Shown piece by piece: positions 36,131 through 45,126 of a stretch of 64,000 nt of DNA (position 1 is the stretch's first letter; the number at the start of each line of letters is the position of its first letter). The stretch spans positions 203,985 through 267,984 of the forward strand of contig DEKK01000016.1 in NCBI GenBank assembly GCA_002353815.1, written 5' to 3'. The notes beneath the pieces are model-generated. The model did no database searches. It saw nothing but the letters and a program-made list of their open reading frames with translations, and was not told the origin of the DNA. Position numbers and translations under genes: made by a program. Source of the DNA: Bifidobacteriaceae bacterium UBA2724 (GTDB lineage Bacteria > Actinomycetota > Actinomycetes > Actinomycetales > Bifidobacteriaceae).

Positions 36131-36164
36131 CCAGTAGCGGCCGATGTGGCTGCGGCCGCGCGCG
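36106..36164 (+). repeat. 59-bp direct repeat, left copy (3' end of rmlCD)
   Basis: Bases 36106-36164 are identical to 49058-49116 and in the same direction. They contain the last codons of rmlCD, its stop and a small GCGGCC/GGCCGC hairpin. Sequences diverge immediately on both sides. The pair brackets the 12.9-kb accessory segment. Confidence 0.92.
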
Positions 36165-36183
36165 GTGGGTCCGCGGAAGGGCG

Positions 36184-37102
36184 GTGAGAGCCGTAAAGGG
36201 TTATTGTTCTTGCAGGTGGTTCGGGTCCGCGGTTGTATCCGTTGGCGACGGTCACGTCGAAGCAGCTGCTTCCGGTGTATGACAAGCCGATGGTGTACTA
36301 CCCGTTGAGCGCGTTGATGATGGCGGGTATCCGGGATGTCCTGGTAATCTCGATGCCGAAGGACCTGCCGAATTTCGAGCATCTGCTAGGCGACGGCTCC
36401 CGGTGCGGGGTGCGGTTGTCGTACAAGGTGCAGCCGAGCCCGGATGGCTTGGCGCAGGCGTTCCTGCTGGGCGAGGAGTTCATCGCGGGCGGCCCGTGTG
36501 CTTTGGTGTTGGGGGACAATATCTTCTACGGGAACGGATTGGGTCGTGTGTTGCGTGGCGCGGTGCGTGACGCCGAGGCGGGTCGGGCGAGCGTGTTCGG
36601 CTATTACGTGGATGATCCGGAGCGGTATGGCGTGGTTGATTTCGACGAGACCGGGAAAGCGGTGTCGATCGAGGAGAAGCCGGTGCACCCGAGGTCGAAT
36701 TACGCGGTGACGGGCTTGTATTTCTATGACCGGCGTGTGGTGGAGTATGCGAAGCGGGTGCGTCCGCCGGCGCGTGGCGAGTTGGAGATCACTGACTTGA
36801 ACCGCATGTATCTGGAGGATGGTTCGTTGCGGGTGCGAACGTTGGGCCGTGGGTATGCGTGGCTGGATACGGGTACGATGGACAGTCTGTTCGAGGCCGG
36901 TGAGTTCGTGCGTACGGTGCAGCGGGCGCAAGGCCTGCCGATCGCGGTGGTCGAGGAGATCGCCTACCAGAACGGGTGGATCAGCAAGGAGGAGCTGCTC
37001 GAGTCGGCCAGACGGTATGGGAAGAGCCCGTACGGCAGGCATTTGCAGGGCATCGCCGACGGTGAGATCCGCCTCGTGGACAACAGCAAAACCCAAAACT
37101 AA
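36184..37102 (+). pseudogene. rmlA: Second rmlA (glucose-1-phosphate thymidylyltransferase) with 5' frameshift
   Basis: Homologue of the intact rmlA at 50451. Reading from GTG 36184 gives MRAVKG, then an extra T at 36201-36202 shifts the frame. Deleting it yields MRAVKGIVLAGGSGPRLYPL, with the nucleotide-binding GGSG motif, and continues unbroken to the stop. Downstream domains are intact (LVLGDNIFYGNGL, GVVDFDETGKAVSIEEKP, NYAVTGLYFYD, RGELEITDLN). Without the shift the only start is TTG 36233, which loses the catalytic N-terminus. GGSGPR replaces the usual GGSGTR. Codons here end in G/T far more than in the 50-kb copy, suggesting separate origin. Sequence error is possible. Confidence 0.8.
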
Positions 37103-37131
37103 GCCACCAGCACAGCGATAGCGACGATTCT

Positions 37132-37174
37132 ATCCGGTAAGTGCTGAATCTATTGAGTTCTGTACTTACCGGAT
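37132..37174. repeat. 11-bp inverted repeat after the rmlA pseudogene
   Basis: ATCCGGTAAGT (37132-37142) and ACTTACCGGAT (37164-37174) are exact inverted copies with a 21-base spacer. It may be a terminator without a T-run or the end of a lost mobile element. Confidence 0.55.
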
Positions 37175-37340
37175 AATTCGGTGTTGTGTCTGTTTGAACA
37201 ACAGGGCATAACCATCAGTTGCCGGGTTTGTCATCGGGCCATTGAGGTTGTCCTTGTGCATCCCACTATCTTTATCTCCTCCCCAGCGAGTTCTTGTAAA
37301 TCAGGAAATCAGTGCTGTTTGTCGCAAGCAGATGCTGAAG

Positions 37341-37430
37341 GACTTGTCTGACATGGGAACATGCAATTCCTTTCGCTACGCGCAGGTTATCAATAGCCTA
37401 CCCGTTTCCAGTGCCGGAACGTTCCGTTGA
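37341..37430 (+). pseudogene. Degraded duplicate of the ATPase gene 5' end
   Basis: Translation LSDMGTCNSFRYAQVINSL followed by PVSSAGTFR parallels the segment around the ATPase start, MSDTGTYNFRMSTQAIEKL followed by SISSFGPFN. DNA similarity starts at the shared GACTTGTCTGACA-like word and includes the promoter zone. It stops before the Walker A region. Confidence 0.6.
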
Positions 37431-37894
37431 AGGTCCGAATATCATATTCTCGCCACGGCTAACAACCTCATCGGCAACAACGGCAAGGGTATAGGTGCGG
37501 ACTGAATCGGCTTTCGGGCGTGGTTCTCCGATTCGGTCCATGGATTGGGACGGGTTGCCGGGTGATGGCGTTGCGGCTGGTTGCCTGGGCAGGTGAAGAT
37601 TGTTGGTATTCTGCGGTTTTCTGCCGTGATGAAAGTTGTTGGTCTGTTGCTTGCCGATGAGGGGATGGACCGATTCCGGTTTCGTCCCGTGTTCTCCGAT
37701 TCGGTGCCGACATGTCCGGTCGCCGCAGGAATTCCATCCTGTCCCTTATCGATTCTCTCGCAGTCAGCCGCCCAAACCGTCCAAACTGAAGGACGAGGCT
37801 GTCCAAGGTAATTGATGAAACCGCACGAAGCCAGATTGTCGCCATACAGAAACTGCACCCGTAAGCACTGGACCACTTGTCTGACACAGGAACA

Positions 37895-37900
37895 TATAAT
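37895..37900 (+). promoter_or_regulatory. -10 element of a probable leaderless ATPase transcript
   Basis: A perfect TATAAT ends six bases before the ATG at 37907, and there is no Shine-Dalgarno sequence, so the mRNA should begin at or next to the start codon. A good -35 at standard spacing is not evident. Confidence 0.55.
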
Positions 37901-37906
37901 TTCCGC

Positions 37907-38959
37907 ATGAGTACGCAGGCCATCGAAAAGCTGTCCATCTCCAGTTTTGGACCGTTCAACAACAGGTATGAGTTGAGTTTTCTCCCAACTATCAATGTCA
38001 TTGTTGGTGATAACGGCACAGGTAAATCGCAATTGTTGAAGCTGTTGTATTCATGCACGAATGTCCTCCACAACGGCAATGACGATTCGGATTTATTGAA
38101 GACCAATCTGCAAAGGAACATTGCCGATAAGCTCATTGGCGTATTCCAGCCGGATGCTTTGGGCCGTCTTGCTACCCGCCAGCGGGGTAGGGCGCGTGCC
38201 GACATCACTGTCCAATATCACAATGTTAAGAATCCGCTGAAGTTCAGTTTCGCGACCAATTCACAAACAGAAGTTCGAGTTGACTCATTCCCGTCGGGGC
38301 GATTGGAATCAACGCCTGTTTTCCTGCCTTCACGCGAGCTCATGTCCATCTATCCCGGATTTGTTTCCCTGTACAACACGAGGCAAACCAGTTTTGATGA
38401 GACTTGGCGTGATACGTGCGATCTTCTCGGTCGTCCGCCGCTCCGTCTCGTGAAGGGCGATGACATCTATGACGCAATCAAGCCGTTGATGGACATCATG
38501 GGTACGGATGTCACCGAAGAAGGTGGGCGCTTCTATTTGCACCGGCAGGAGGGCGCTCTGGAAATGCCTCTGGTTGCGGAAGGCCTCCGAAAATTGGCAA
38601 CGATTTACCGATTGGTGCGTTCGGGCGTCTTGTCGAGAAGCGGATACCTGTTCTGGGATGAGCCCGAAGCCAACTTGAATCCCGCCAGTCAAGTCGCTGT
38701 AGCGCAGACCATTGTGAAGCTTGCAGACTGTGGGGTGCAAGTATTCCTGGGTACACATAGCTCGTTTCTTATGCGTCAGCTTGAGCATGAGGCGAAGTCG
38801 ATGACCGCTTCAGGTCTGGGAATTACCGCGTTCAAACGCGAAGGCGTGGATGTCACGGCGGTGCAGGAAAAGCGTATCGTGGACATTCCCGTTGATTATC
38901 TCGCAGCTATCAATGCGGAATACAACCAGGCTGACATGCTACTGGCGGAAGAGGATTGA
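37907..38959 (+). CDS. AAA/ABC-type ATPase, first gene of a putative defence pair
   Basis: 350-residue soluble ATPase of the AAA_15/AAA_21 (OLD/RecF-like) group. N-terminal strand pair ...LSISSFGPFNNRYELSF typical of these proteins; Walker A GDNGTGKS at 34-41; signature-like VAEGLRKLATI near 230; Walker B YLFWDEPEANLNP with Asp251-Glu252; switch His284 in LGTHSSF. The central insertion is short, and there is no C-terminal TOPRIM domain, unlike OLD nucleases. The next gene starts four bases after the stop and encodes a PD-(D/E)xK-like protein, so the pair resembles ATPase-plus-effector antiphage systems (Septu, PARIS or similar), without matching one I can name. Composition is lower in G+C than the host genes. 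Exact function unknown. Confidence 0.82.
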   Translation: MSTQAIEKLSISSFGPFNNRYELSFLPTINVIVGDNGTGKSQLLKLLYSCTNVLHNGNDDSDLLKTNLQRNIADKLIGVFQPDALGRLATRQRGRARADITVQYHNVKNPLKFSFATNSQTEVRVDSFPSGRLESTPVFLPSRELMSIYPGFVSLYNTRQTSFDETWRDTCDLLGRPPLRLVKGDDIYDAIKPLMDIMGTDVTEEGGRFYLHRQEGALEMPLVAEGLRKLATIYRLVRSGVLSRSGYLFWDEPEANLNPASQVAVAQTIVKLADCGVQVFLGTHSSFLMRQLEHEAKSMTASGLGITAFKREGVDVTAVQEKRIVDIPVDYLAAINAEYNQADMLLAEED

Positions 38960-38963
38960 CGAG

Positions 38964-39503
38964 ATGAAACAATTCACCCAAGACGGCAACGTGTACGAGT
39001 TTCCTGACGATTGGCTCGTTGTTCCCGCATATGATGAATTGCCATTCTTCAAGCATCTGAGTGGGAACCAAGCGATAATGGCGAAGGGATGTGATTTTGT
39101 CGCAGTTTGCGGTGATGAGCTGTGGCTGATTGAAGCCAAGGATTATGACAGGAAATCCATGAAGAAGACGCGGCCGAAATCCACGGAACTGGCAACGACT
39201 ATTGCCCGAAAAGGCTTTGACACGCTGGCCGGTCTGCAAGTTGGTTCCAGATATCAGCCGGATCCCGAAGTCGCGGATATCTGCCGCCAAGCGGTGAATT
39301 GCAAGAAAGTCATTGTCTGCGCGACCATCGAGCCGTCCACCGCAATCAGTTCGAATCATTGCGATCGTCCATTTTTACTCCAGATTTGGGAACAGCTGAA
39401 TCGGAATACCAAAGGGTATGCAGACAAAGTGTATGTGACACAGAATCGCGACAAACAGGCATGGAAGAAGTGGTCTTCCCACAAGGACCCATCATCGCGC
39501 TGA
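38964..39503 (+). CDS. Small PD-(D/E)xK-like nuclease, partner of the ATPase
   Basis: 179 residues, ATG 38964 with GAGGA eight bases upstream inside the end of the ATPase gene. The segment GCDFVAVCGDELWLIEAKDY carries Asp44, Glu57 and Lys59 in the arrangement of a PD-(D/E)xK nuclease core (acidic residue, beta turn, ExK). The preceding helix contains F/H/N residues, and a conserved-looking VIVCATIEPS strand and a basic C-terminus (KQAWKKWSSHK) follow. No membrane or signal segment. Tight coupling argues for a complex or an ATPase-controlled effector. Fold assignment is by motif only. Confidence 0.7.
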   Translation: MKQFTQDGNVYEFPDDWLVVPAYDELPFFKHLSGNQAIMAKGCDFVAVCGDELWLIEAKDYDRKSMKKTRPKSTELATTIARKGFDTLAGLQVGSRYQPDPEVADICRQAVNCKKVIVCATIEPSTAISSNHCDRPFLLQIWEQLNRNTKGYADKVYVTQNRDKQAWKKWSSHKDPSSR

Positions 39504-39779
39504 TGCGTGCGAGTTGAATGATGTCTCGCTGTTGAACTCCCGCATCACCGCAACTCTGTTTCCATAATGTGTCCGCGATGCATGCCCTCGTAACACAATC
39601 CGGCGGTCGCGTTAACCAACCAGTCCGTATTGTGGGAGTCACGAGTTTTCTTCGTTTTCCTTGATACCAAAACGCAGGCGGCGAGGCCTCAGCCTCGTTG
39701 GGACGAATCCGCAAACGATGCATCGCCCCGAATGCCCCTGCTTGGGAAGTTCGCAAGGCGTGCAAGGAAAGTGGGAACC

Positions 39780-41177
39780 ATGAAGCAATCTACCAATCAA
39801 ACCGAAGAAACTGAAGAATCAGTAGACCTTCTGATCTGTCATGCGACAATCTGCACCATGGATGCGTCACGCAGGGTCATTCACAACGGTGTTGTCGCCG
39901 TGAACAACGGCATGATTGTCCAAATCGCAGAAGGTGACGCTCCGGCAGATATCCGGGCGAAGCAAACCATTGATGCCGCCGGCCAGGTGCTGTTTCCCGG
40001 GTTCATTGATACGCATACGCATATTTTCCAGTCGTTCCTCAAAGGTCTGGGCGCCGACCATCGGCTGATTGAATGGCTGAATCGGTCCGCACTGCCGTAT
40101 GGAGCGCTGATGACGCCGTATCAGCATCGTCTTGCGGCGCAGCTGACCTGCATGGAAGCGCTGAAAAGCGGGTGCACCACCTTGTGTGAGTTCTTCTACA
40201 CTGATCAGGATCCGCAGCTGGCTGACGGTTGTATCGCGGGAATGGAAGACACCGGTATCAGAAGCGTATTCATCCGCACATTCCAGGACACGGGGGAAGA
40301 TTACGGGATGCCGGCGTGCATGGTCGAATCCGCTGAGCAAGCCATGGACGAAGTTTCCAGGCTGCGCAAAGATTATGCGGACCGTGGGGATATGCTCTCC
40401 ATCTGGACCGGCCCGGATGTCACCTGGTCCACGACACGCGAGGGGTATCGCACGATGCTGGACTATTGCCTGTCGGAAAACGTGCGCTACGCCATGCATA
40501 TCGATGAGACCGAAGTCGACAACGCCATGTGTCGTGAACGCTATGGGCAGGACATTGTCCCGATGCTTGATGACATGGGATTCCTCACGGACAAGATGCT
40601 CGGGGTGCATTGTGTGAATCTCACGGATGATGAGATTCGGCGCTTTGCTGACCACAGTGTGTCGGTCAGCTATAATCCAGTGTCCAACATGTACCTCGGG
40701 TCCGGGGCTGCGCCAATCCGCGAATGCCTCGATACGGGTGTGAACGTGTCGGTCGGCACTGATGGGGCCGCGAGCAACAATACGACCAATTATCTGGAAA
40801 GCCTCAAATTCGCGGCGCTCATCCAGAAGGGCTTCAGCCGGGATGCCGCGAGGATTACGGCCGAGCAGACCGTCGCTATGGCGACCAACGGCGGGGCGAA
40901 GGCCATCGGTATGGAGGACAGGCTCGGCAGCATCGAAGTCGGCAAGCGCGCGGATCTGGTGCTGTTCGAGCCCCGACATCTTACGTCTATCCCGATGCAT
41001 GACCCATACGCGACCCTCGTCTATTCCGCGACCCCGGAAAATATAGCCGCGACCATCGTCAACGGCAACGTGGTGTACCGCAACGGAAGCTTCACGTGCG
41101 GTATAGACGAGTGTGACCTGGCGTCGTCAATCGAAACAGAACTGGATACATTGCGTCGGCAGATTGCGGATCGCTGA
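39780..41177 (+). CDS. Amidohydrolase-family deaminase (TRZ/ATZ, guanine/8-oxoguanine deaminase-like)
   Basis: 465 residues from ATG 39780 (AAGGA ten bases upstream). Metal-dependent amidohydrolase: N-terminal beta part DLLICHATICTMD, metal-binding HTH in FPGFIDTHTHIFQSF, HIDETEVDN, HCVNLTDDEI, and the catalytic Asp in SVGTDGAASNNT; the C-terminal beta part GSIEVGKRADLVLFEP closes the fold. It lies 76 bases before an NCS2 purine permease gene on the same strand, so purine-type substrates (guanine, 8-oxoguanine, adenosine-like) are likely; methylthioadenosine/SAH deaminase is an alternative. Confidence 0.85.
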   Translation: MKQSTNQTEETEESVDLLICHATICTMDASRRVIHNGVVAVNNGMIVQIAEGDAPADIRAKQTIDAAGQVLFPGFIDTHTHIFQSFLKGLGADHRLIEWLNRSALPYGALMTPYQHRLAAQLTCMEALKSGCTTLCEFFYTDQDPQLADGCIAGMEDTGIRSVFIRTFQDTGEDYGMPACMVESAEQAMDEVSRLRKDYADRGDMLSIWTGPDVTWSTTREGYRTMLDYCLSENVRYAMHIDETEVDNAMCRERYGQDIVPMLDDMGFLTDKMLGVHCVNLTDDEIRRFADHSVSVSYNPVSNMYLGSGAAPIRECLDTGVNVSVGTDGAASNNTTNYLESLKFAALIQKGFSRDAARITAEQTVAMATNGGAKAIGMEDRLGSIEVGKRADLVLFEPRHLTSIPMHDPYATLVYSATPENIAATIVNGNVVYRNGSFTCGIDECDLASSIETELDTLRRQIADR

Positions 41178-41253
41178 ACTTCGTTGATTTCACATAGAAG
41201 TTAGTAGTTTCACCAAATATCGTACTTTTTTATCATCGTTCAGGAGCATCATC

Positions 41254-42558
41254 ATGACTCAACAACACAGCCAGCATCTCATTGCTGGGGTAAACGACAG
41301 GATTCCGGTAGGAAAATCACTGATTCTTGGTCTCCAGCATGTACTGTCAATGGACCTTTACATCATGCCGCTGATTCTCGGCGGCGCCATTGGATTGAAG
41401 GGTGGTGACCTTTCATTCCTCCTGCAAATGAGTTTCTTCGCATGCGGTATCGCGACCCTGCTACAAAGCGGCCTGTTCATGAAATATCCGATAGTCCAAG
41501 GGCCCTCGTACGTGCCGCTCGCCGCGCTATGTGCAATCGGCGCCACCATGGGCATACCCACCATGATCGGCAGCCTGTTGCCCGGGGCGATCGTCATCAT
41601 GCTGCTCGGCGTGACGAAAGCATTCTCGAAATTCATCCGCAAGGCGATTCCGCCGTTCATCGGCGGCATCATCATCCTCATCGTCGGGCTGACCCTTGTG
41701 CCGACCGCGGTGACAGGAGTGTTCAGTACAAGCGGAAACTTCACGGTGAATGCGGTCAGCGGATGCGTAACGTTCGCTGTGCTGCTCGTGTGCATGATCG
41801 CCCAGTACCGCATGCGCAACAGCCGGGTGTTGCACATGTTCTCCGTGATCATCGCATTGGTGGCAGGCACGCTGGCGGCATGGCTCATGGGCGGGACGGA
41901 TTTCAGCGCGGTCGGACAGGCCTCATGATTCTCCCTTCCGCAGGTCTTCCACTTCGGTGCCCCGCAGTTCAATCTTCAGGCTTGCCTGCTGATGACGGTC
42001 GTGTACCTGTTCGTGCTGCTCGACACAACTGGAACATGGTTCACTGTGCAGGCGATTACCGGCGAACCGATGGAAGATGAGCGCATAGACCGGGGGACCA
42101 TTGGCGAAGGGCTCGGATGCCTGGTCGGGGCGTTGTTCGGCGGGACCCCGATGACCGGTTACTCCTCAAACGCCGGGCTGATCGCCATCACCAAGGTGGC
42201 GTCCCGTCGGGTCGTCATCGCGGGCGGCGCCATCCTCGTGTGCCTCGGATTCTGCCCGAAACTCATGGCCGTCATCACCTCGCTGCCGACCCCGGTAATC
42301 AACGGTGTATTCGCCATGGTGTGCATGACCTTGATCTCAAACGGCGTGAAAATGGTGAAAGACACCGTGATGGACGACCGGGCTACACTGATACTCGGCG
42401 TTTCGGTGATGAGCGGCGTGAGCACCATGATCCTGCCGGATTCGGTGATTCACATGGCGCCGCAGTTCATCCAGTATTTCCTGTCGTCCGGCATCGCGGT
42501 CGGGGGAACGGTCGCGATTGCCTTGCAGCTGCTGCTCCCGAAGACGCGGGGGGAGTGA
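41254..42558 (+). pseudogene. NCS2 xanthine/uracil permease with an in-frame TGA
   Basis: A single frame of 435 codons encodes a complete NCS2 nucleobase permease, except for TGA at 41926-41928. Before it: ILGLQHVLSMDLYIMPLILG, VQGPSYVPLAALCAIGATMG. After it the match resumes at once with FSLPQVFHFGAPQFNLQACL, then LLDTTGTWFTVQAITG, GTPMTGYSSNAGLIAITKVASR (in parts) and LPTPVINGVFAMV. Homologues usually have Trp or a similar residue here, so TGG to TGA is the simplest change. CAGGAG precedes the ATG. Without read-through, transport is lost. Sequence error is possible. Confidence 0.85.
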
Positions 42559-43411
42559 GACTGCACGGACTCGGAGAACTGATGCCGCAGATGATAGCGG
42601 GGCTGGCGGTGCGGTCGGCGGAGATGGGCTGAAGCCCGGATCTGTGGTCGGTGGCAGTTCTTGTTCCGGTGCTGGCACTGGCGTCGGTCCTGGTGATGCC
42701 GGTGAAGTTGCTGGTGCTGTTCGGATTGTCAGCGCGCAATGCTGACCGAGCAATCTCTGATGCGGATTGATTGAGATAGGATGCGCCGTGTTGCGCTGGG
42801 ATGCCCCCGGACGTTGACAGCACAGCGATATCCCTCGATTGAACCGCTGGCAGTTGGTTGCGCTCGCAAATCCGCGATCCAACTGGTTACGCTGAGACTG
42901 TCCTCAGCGTAACCAGTTGGATGAGGCGAGTCGGCAATGAGGTATTCAGTATTCCGGAATAATCGCATTCTCTTGCGAAGTGCACGAGTTCGTTGGCGAT
43001 CCCGCAACTCCCCCCTACACCCAATTCTAAGAATAACCTGAGAATCTTCTGCTGTTTTCTTATGTGATTAAAGAGCCGTTATCGTGTGACAATGCGTCGA
43101 AATCCCTGATATATCAAGGAAAACAGCTTGAACATGCGCGTGCGAACTGCCGTATCCGCTTGATTCGCGACGACTATGCTGAATAGCGAAAGATAACAAA
43201 ACGGATGTGCGAGGGCAACCCGGTTGCGCCTGGCTTCGGCAGCTGAACCTGTTGGTTGAGCCGCCGACGGGTCGTCGGGCTGAAGTCGGATTCGACGACA
43301 GTTGATCGGCGATTGGCGACCATCGACAGTCGCCGGCAACCACCGGTGGCGTCAACCCTCAGGCACGGTCCGTATGCCCCCACGAGGGGCGGTTTGGAAG
43401 GAGCAGGTGAC
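42559..43411. other. 850-base gap before the bile salt hydrolase gene
   Basis: No gene recognised. It contains a perfect 20-bp hairpin (42877-42922), and an A/T-rich part (43020-43200) that probably includes the bsh promoter. Short reading frames here have no family features. Confidence 0.5.
42877..42922. repeat. Perfect 20-bp inverted repeat with six-base loop
   Basis: Bases 42877-42896 (ATCCAACTGGTTACGCTGAG) are the exact reverse complement of 42903-42922. No T-run follows and no gene ends nearby. Candidate terminator relic, mobile-element end pair or recombination site. Confidence 0.8.
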
Positions 43412-44362
43412 ATGTGCACTGGAGTTCGTTTTGCAGATGAAGACGGCAACATGTATTTCGGCCGCAATCTTGATTGGTCGTTCTCGTATGGCGAGAAGAT
43501 TGTCGTGACACCGCGTGGGTACCAGGCGCCGGTCGCATTCAACGCGCCGGTTGCTAACCCGAAGCCGGTCATGGGCGTCGGCATCATCGTCGAAGGCATG
43601 CCGATGTATTTCGACTGCGCCAATGATGAGGGATTGGCTGTTGCCGGCCTGAACTTCCCTGGATACGCTCAGTATGCGGACGCTCCGGTGGACGGCACAA
43701 TCAACGTCGCTGCCTACGAGCTGCCGTTCTGGATCGCCCGCAGCTTCTCCACCGTTGACGAGGTCGAGGAAGCCCTGAAGAACGTGACCGTCGTGGGCAA
43801 GCAGGTCAACGAGCAGTATCCGGTCTCGCTGCTGCACTGGATCGTCGGCGATGGCAAGCGCAGCATCGTGATCGAGGTCATGGCTGACGGCATCCATGTG
43901 CATCATGATGGCGTCGACGTGCTCGCCAACCAGCCGACCTTCGACTGGCACACCGAGAACCTGCGCAACTACCTGAGCATGGATCCGCGCGTCCCCGAGC
44001 CGGTCAAGTGGGGCACCCAGGAGCTCAGCGCGTGGGGCTCCGGCTCCGGCATGCGCGGCATTCCGGGCGACTACAGCTCGCCGTCGCGTTTCGTGCGCGC
44101 TGCCTACACGAACGCCCACTACCCGGCGCAGAAGACCGAGGAGTCGAACGTCTCCCGCCTGTTCCACACGCTGGATTCCGCGGCGATGGTGGATGGCTGC
44201 GCGCTCATGAGCAACGGCCAGTACGAGAAGACGATCTACACGAGCGGTTTCTCCGCCAAGACCAACACCTACTACAAGAACACGTACGAGGATCCGGCCA
44301 TCAAGAGCTACCGCATGGCCGACTTCGACCTCGAGGGTGCGCAGTTGCAGACCGCCGAGTGA
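43412..44362 (+). CDS. bsh: Choloylglycine (bile salt) hydrolase
   Basis: 316-residue Ntn hydrolase that removes glycine or taurine from conjugated bile salts, aiding survival in the gut. ATG 43412 follows AAGGAG. Met removal exposes the nucleophile Cys2 (MCTGVRF); active-site residues Arg18 and Asp21 are in FGRNLDW, and the Asn/Arg blocks YFDCANDEGLAVAGLNFPGY, NQPTFDWHTENLRNY and SPSRFVRAAYTNAHYP (read in parts) are present. Length equals that of known bifidobacterial enzymes (316-317). It lies alone in the accessory island with its own terminator. Confidence 0.96.
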   Translation: MCTGVRFADEDGNMYFGRNLDWSFSYGEKIVVTPRGYQAPVAFNAPVANPKPVMGVGIIVEGMPMYFDCANDEGLAVAGLNFPGYAQYADAPVDGTINVAAYELPFWIARSFSTVDEVEEALKNVTVVGKQVNEQYPVSLLHWIVGDGKRSIVIEVMADGIHVHHDGVDVLANQPTFDWHTENLRNYLSMDPRVPEPVKWGTQELSAWGSGSGMRGIPGDYSSPSRFVRAAYTNAHYPAQKTEESNVSRLFHTLDSAAMVDGCALMSNGQYEKTIYTSGFSAKTNTYYKNTYEDPAIKSYRMADFDLEGAQLQTAE

Positions 44363-44409
44363 ATCGGGTGGCTGGCAGTCTGCTGAGAGGCTGAACCGCT
44401 GAACGGTTG

Positions 44410-44470
44410 AATGCGGGACGTTAGGCGCGCGGGATAACCGCTGGTCGCCGGCGTCCCGCATTGTTTTTCT
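44410..44470 (+). terminator. Rho-independent terminator of bsh
   Basis: AATGCGGGACG (44410-44420) pairs with CGTCCCGCATT (44452-44462), with a GC-rich internal region, followed by GTTTTTCTT. A clear intrinsic terminator 47 bases after the stop. Confidence 0.85.
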
Positions 44471-45126
44471 TGTAAGTGCCCGTGAAATGGGTGAATCGTA
44501 TACCTGTCATAGCCATGGGATTGGAACAAGTAATGAAAACTTTCGTATTCCGACAATGTTCCATAGCTGACAGCATGAATCTACTTGGTCGCTTCGTCTG
44601 GGAATGACATGCCCGGATGAAAGAGTTATTGTGATTCTGTGTGCTTCTGTTTCGGCCAATTTCTCTTGTTTTTGAAGTTGCTGTGTACCGTGATGCCGTG
44701 AAGATAACGCGCGTTTGCTGTGACGCTTGTGCGTCTGCTTTGTGTCCAACAGCATGTCGGGAATGCTGCTTGCACGGATTGACTGTGCGCGGAGTGTCCA
44801 GGGGTTCCCGGCATCTGCCTGGCATCACGAGCTCATCACATTCATAGATGTTCAGTGTGAAATGGTGATTGTTTGCGTCACGGGGAGTAAAGGCGATTGA
44901 TATGCTCGAGTTGAGTGGTGACTGTGGTAGAGGAATAGTACTCTTCAGGGTACATTGGGAATCATGGCAATCACTGAGGGGCGAGAGCTTCACAGCGCGT
45001 AATGTATTGAAATCACCGCCGTTGACGTCTTTGCTTATGGAACGCAGTTTCATGAGCAGTGGCGGCGCCATCCGGTATCGTGGACGCTCGACGCGGCAGT
45101 AGCATAAGCAGCCCCATCACAACTAC
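44471..45126. other. Non-coding A/T-richer stretch in the island
   Basis: About 650 bases with composition well below the flanking core genes in G+C. No reading frame shows a recognisable domain, and the longest (minus strand, 44421-45071) has no ribosome site or family similarity. Probably decayed sequence. Confidence 0.5.

Larger units (their letters stand above)
37103..37906. other. 800-base non-coding stretch with repeat debris
   Basis: No credible gene. It holds an 11-bp inverted repeat (37132-37174), a degraded partial duplicate of the downstream ATPase gene start (37341-37430), and a repeated GTTCTCCGATTCGGT (from 37523 and 37691) within related surroundings. This suggests successive duplication or insertion events at the left part of the island. 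Confidence 0.6.

Noticed and set aside
37242..37430. 62-codon small gene before the ATPase
   Set aside because: Its second half is better explained as a decayed copy of the ATPase gene start, and the first half has no features.
44421..45071. 216-codon minus-strand open frame
   Set aside because: It overlaps the bsh terminator, has no ribosome site and no recognisable domain or signal; it reads as chance.
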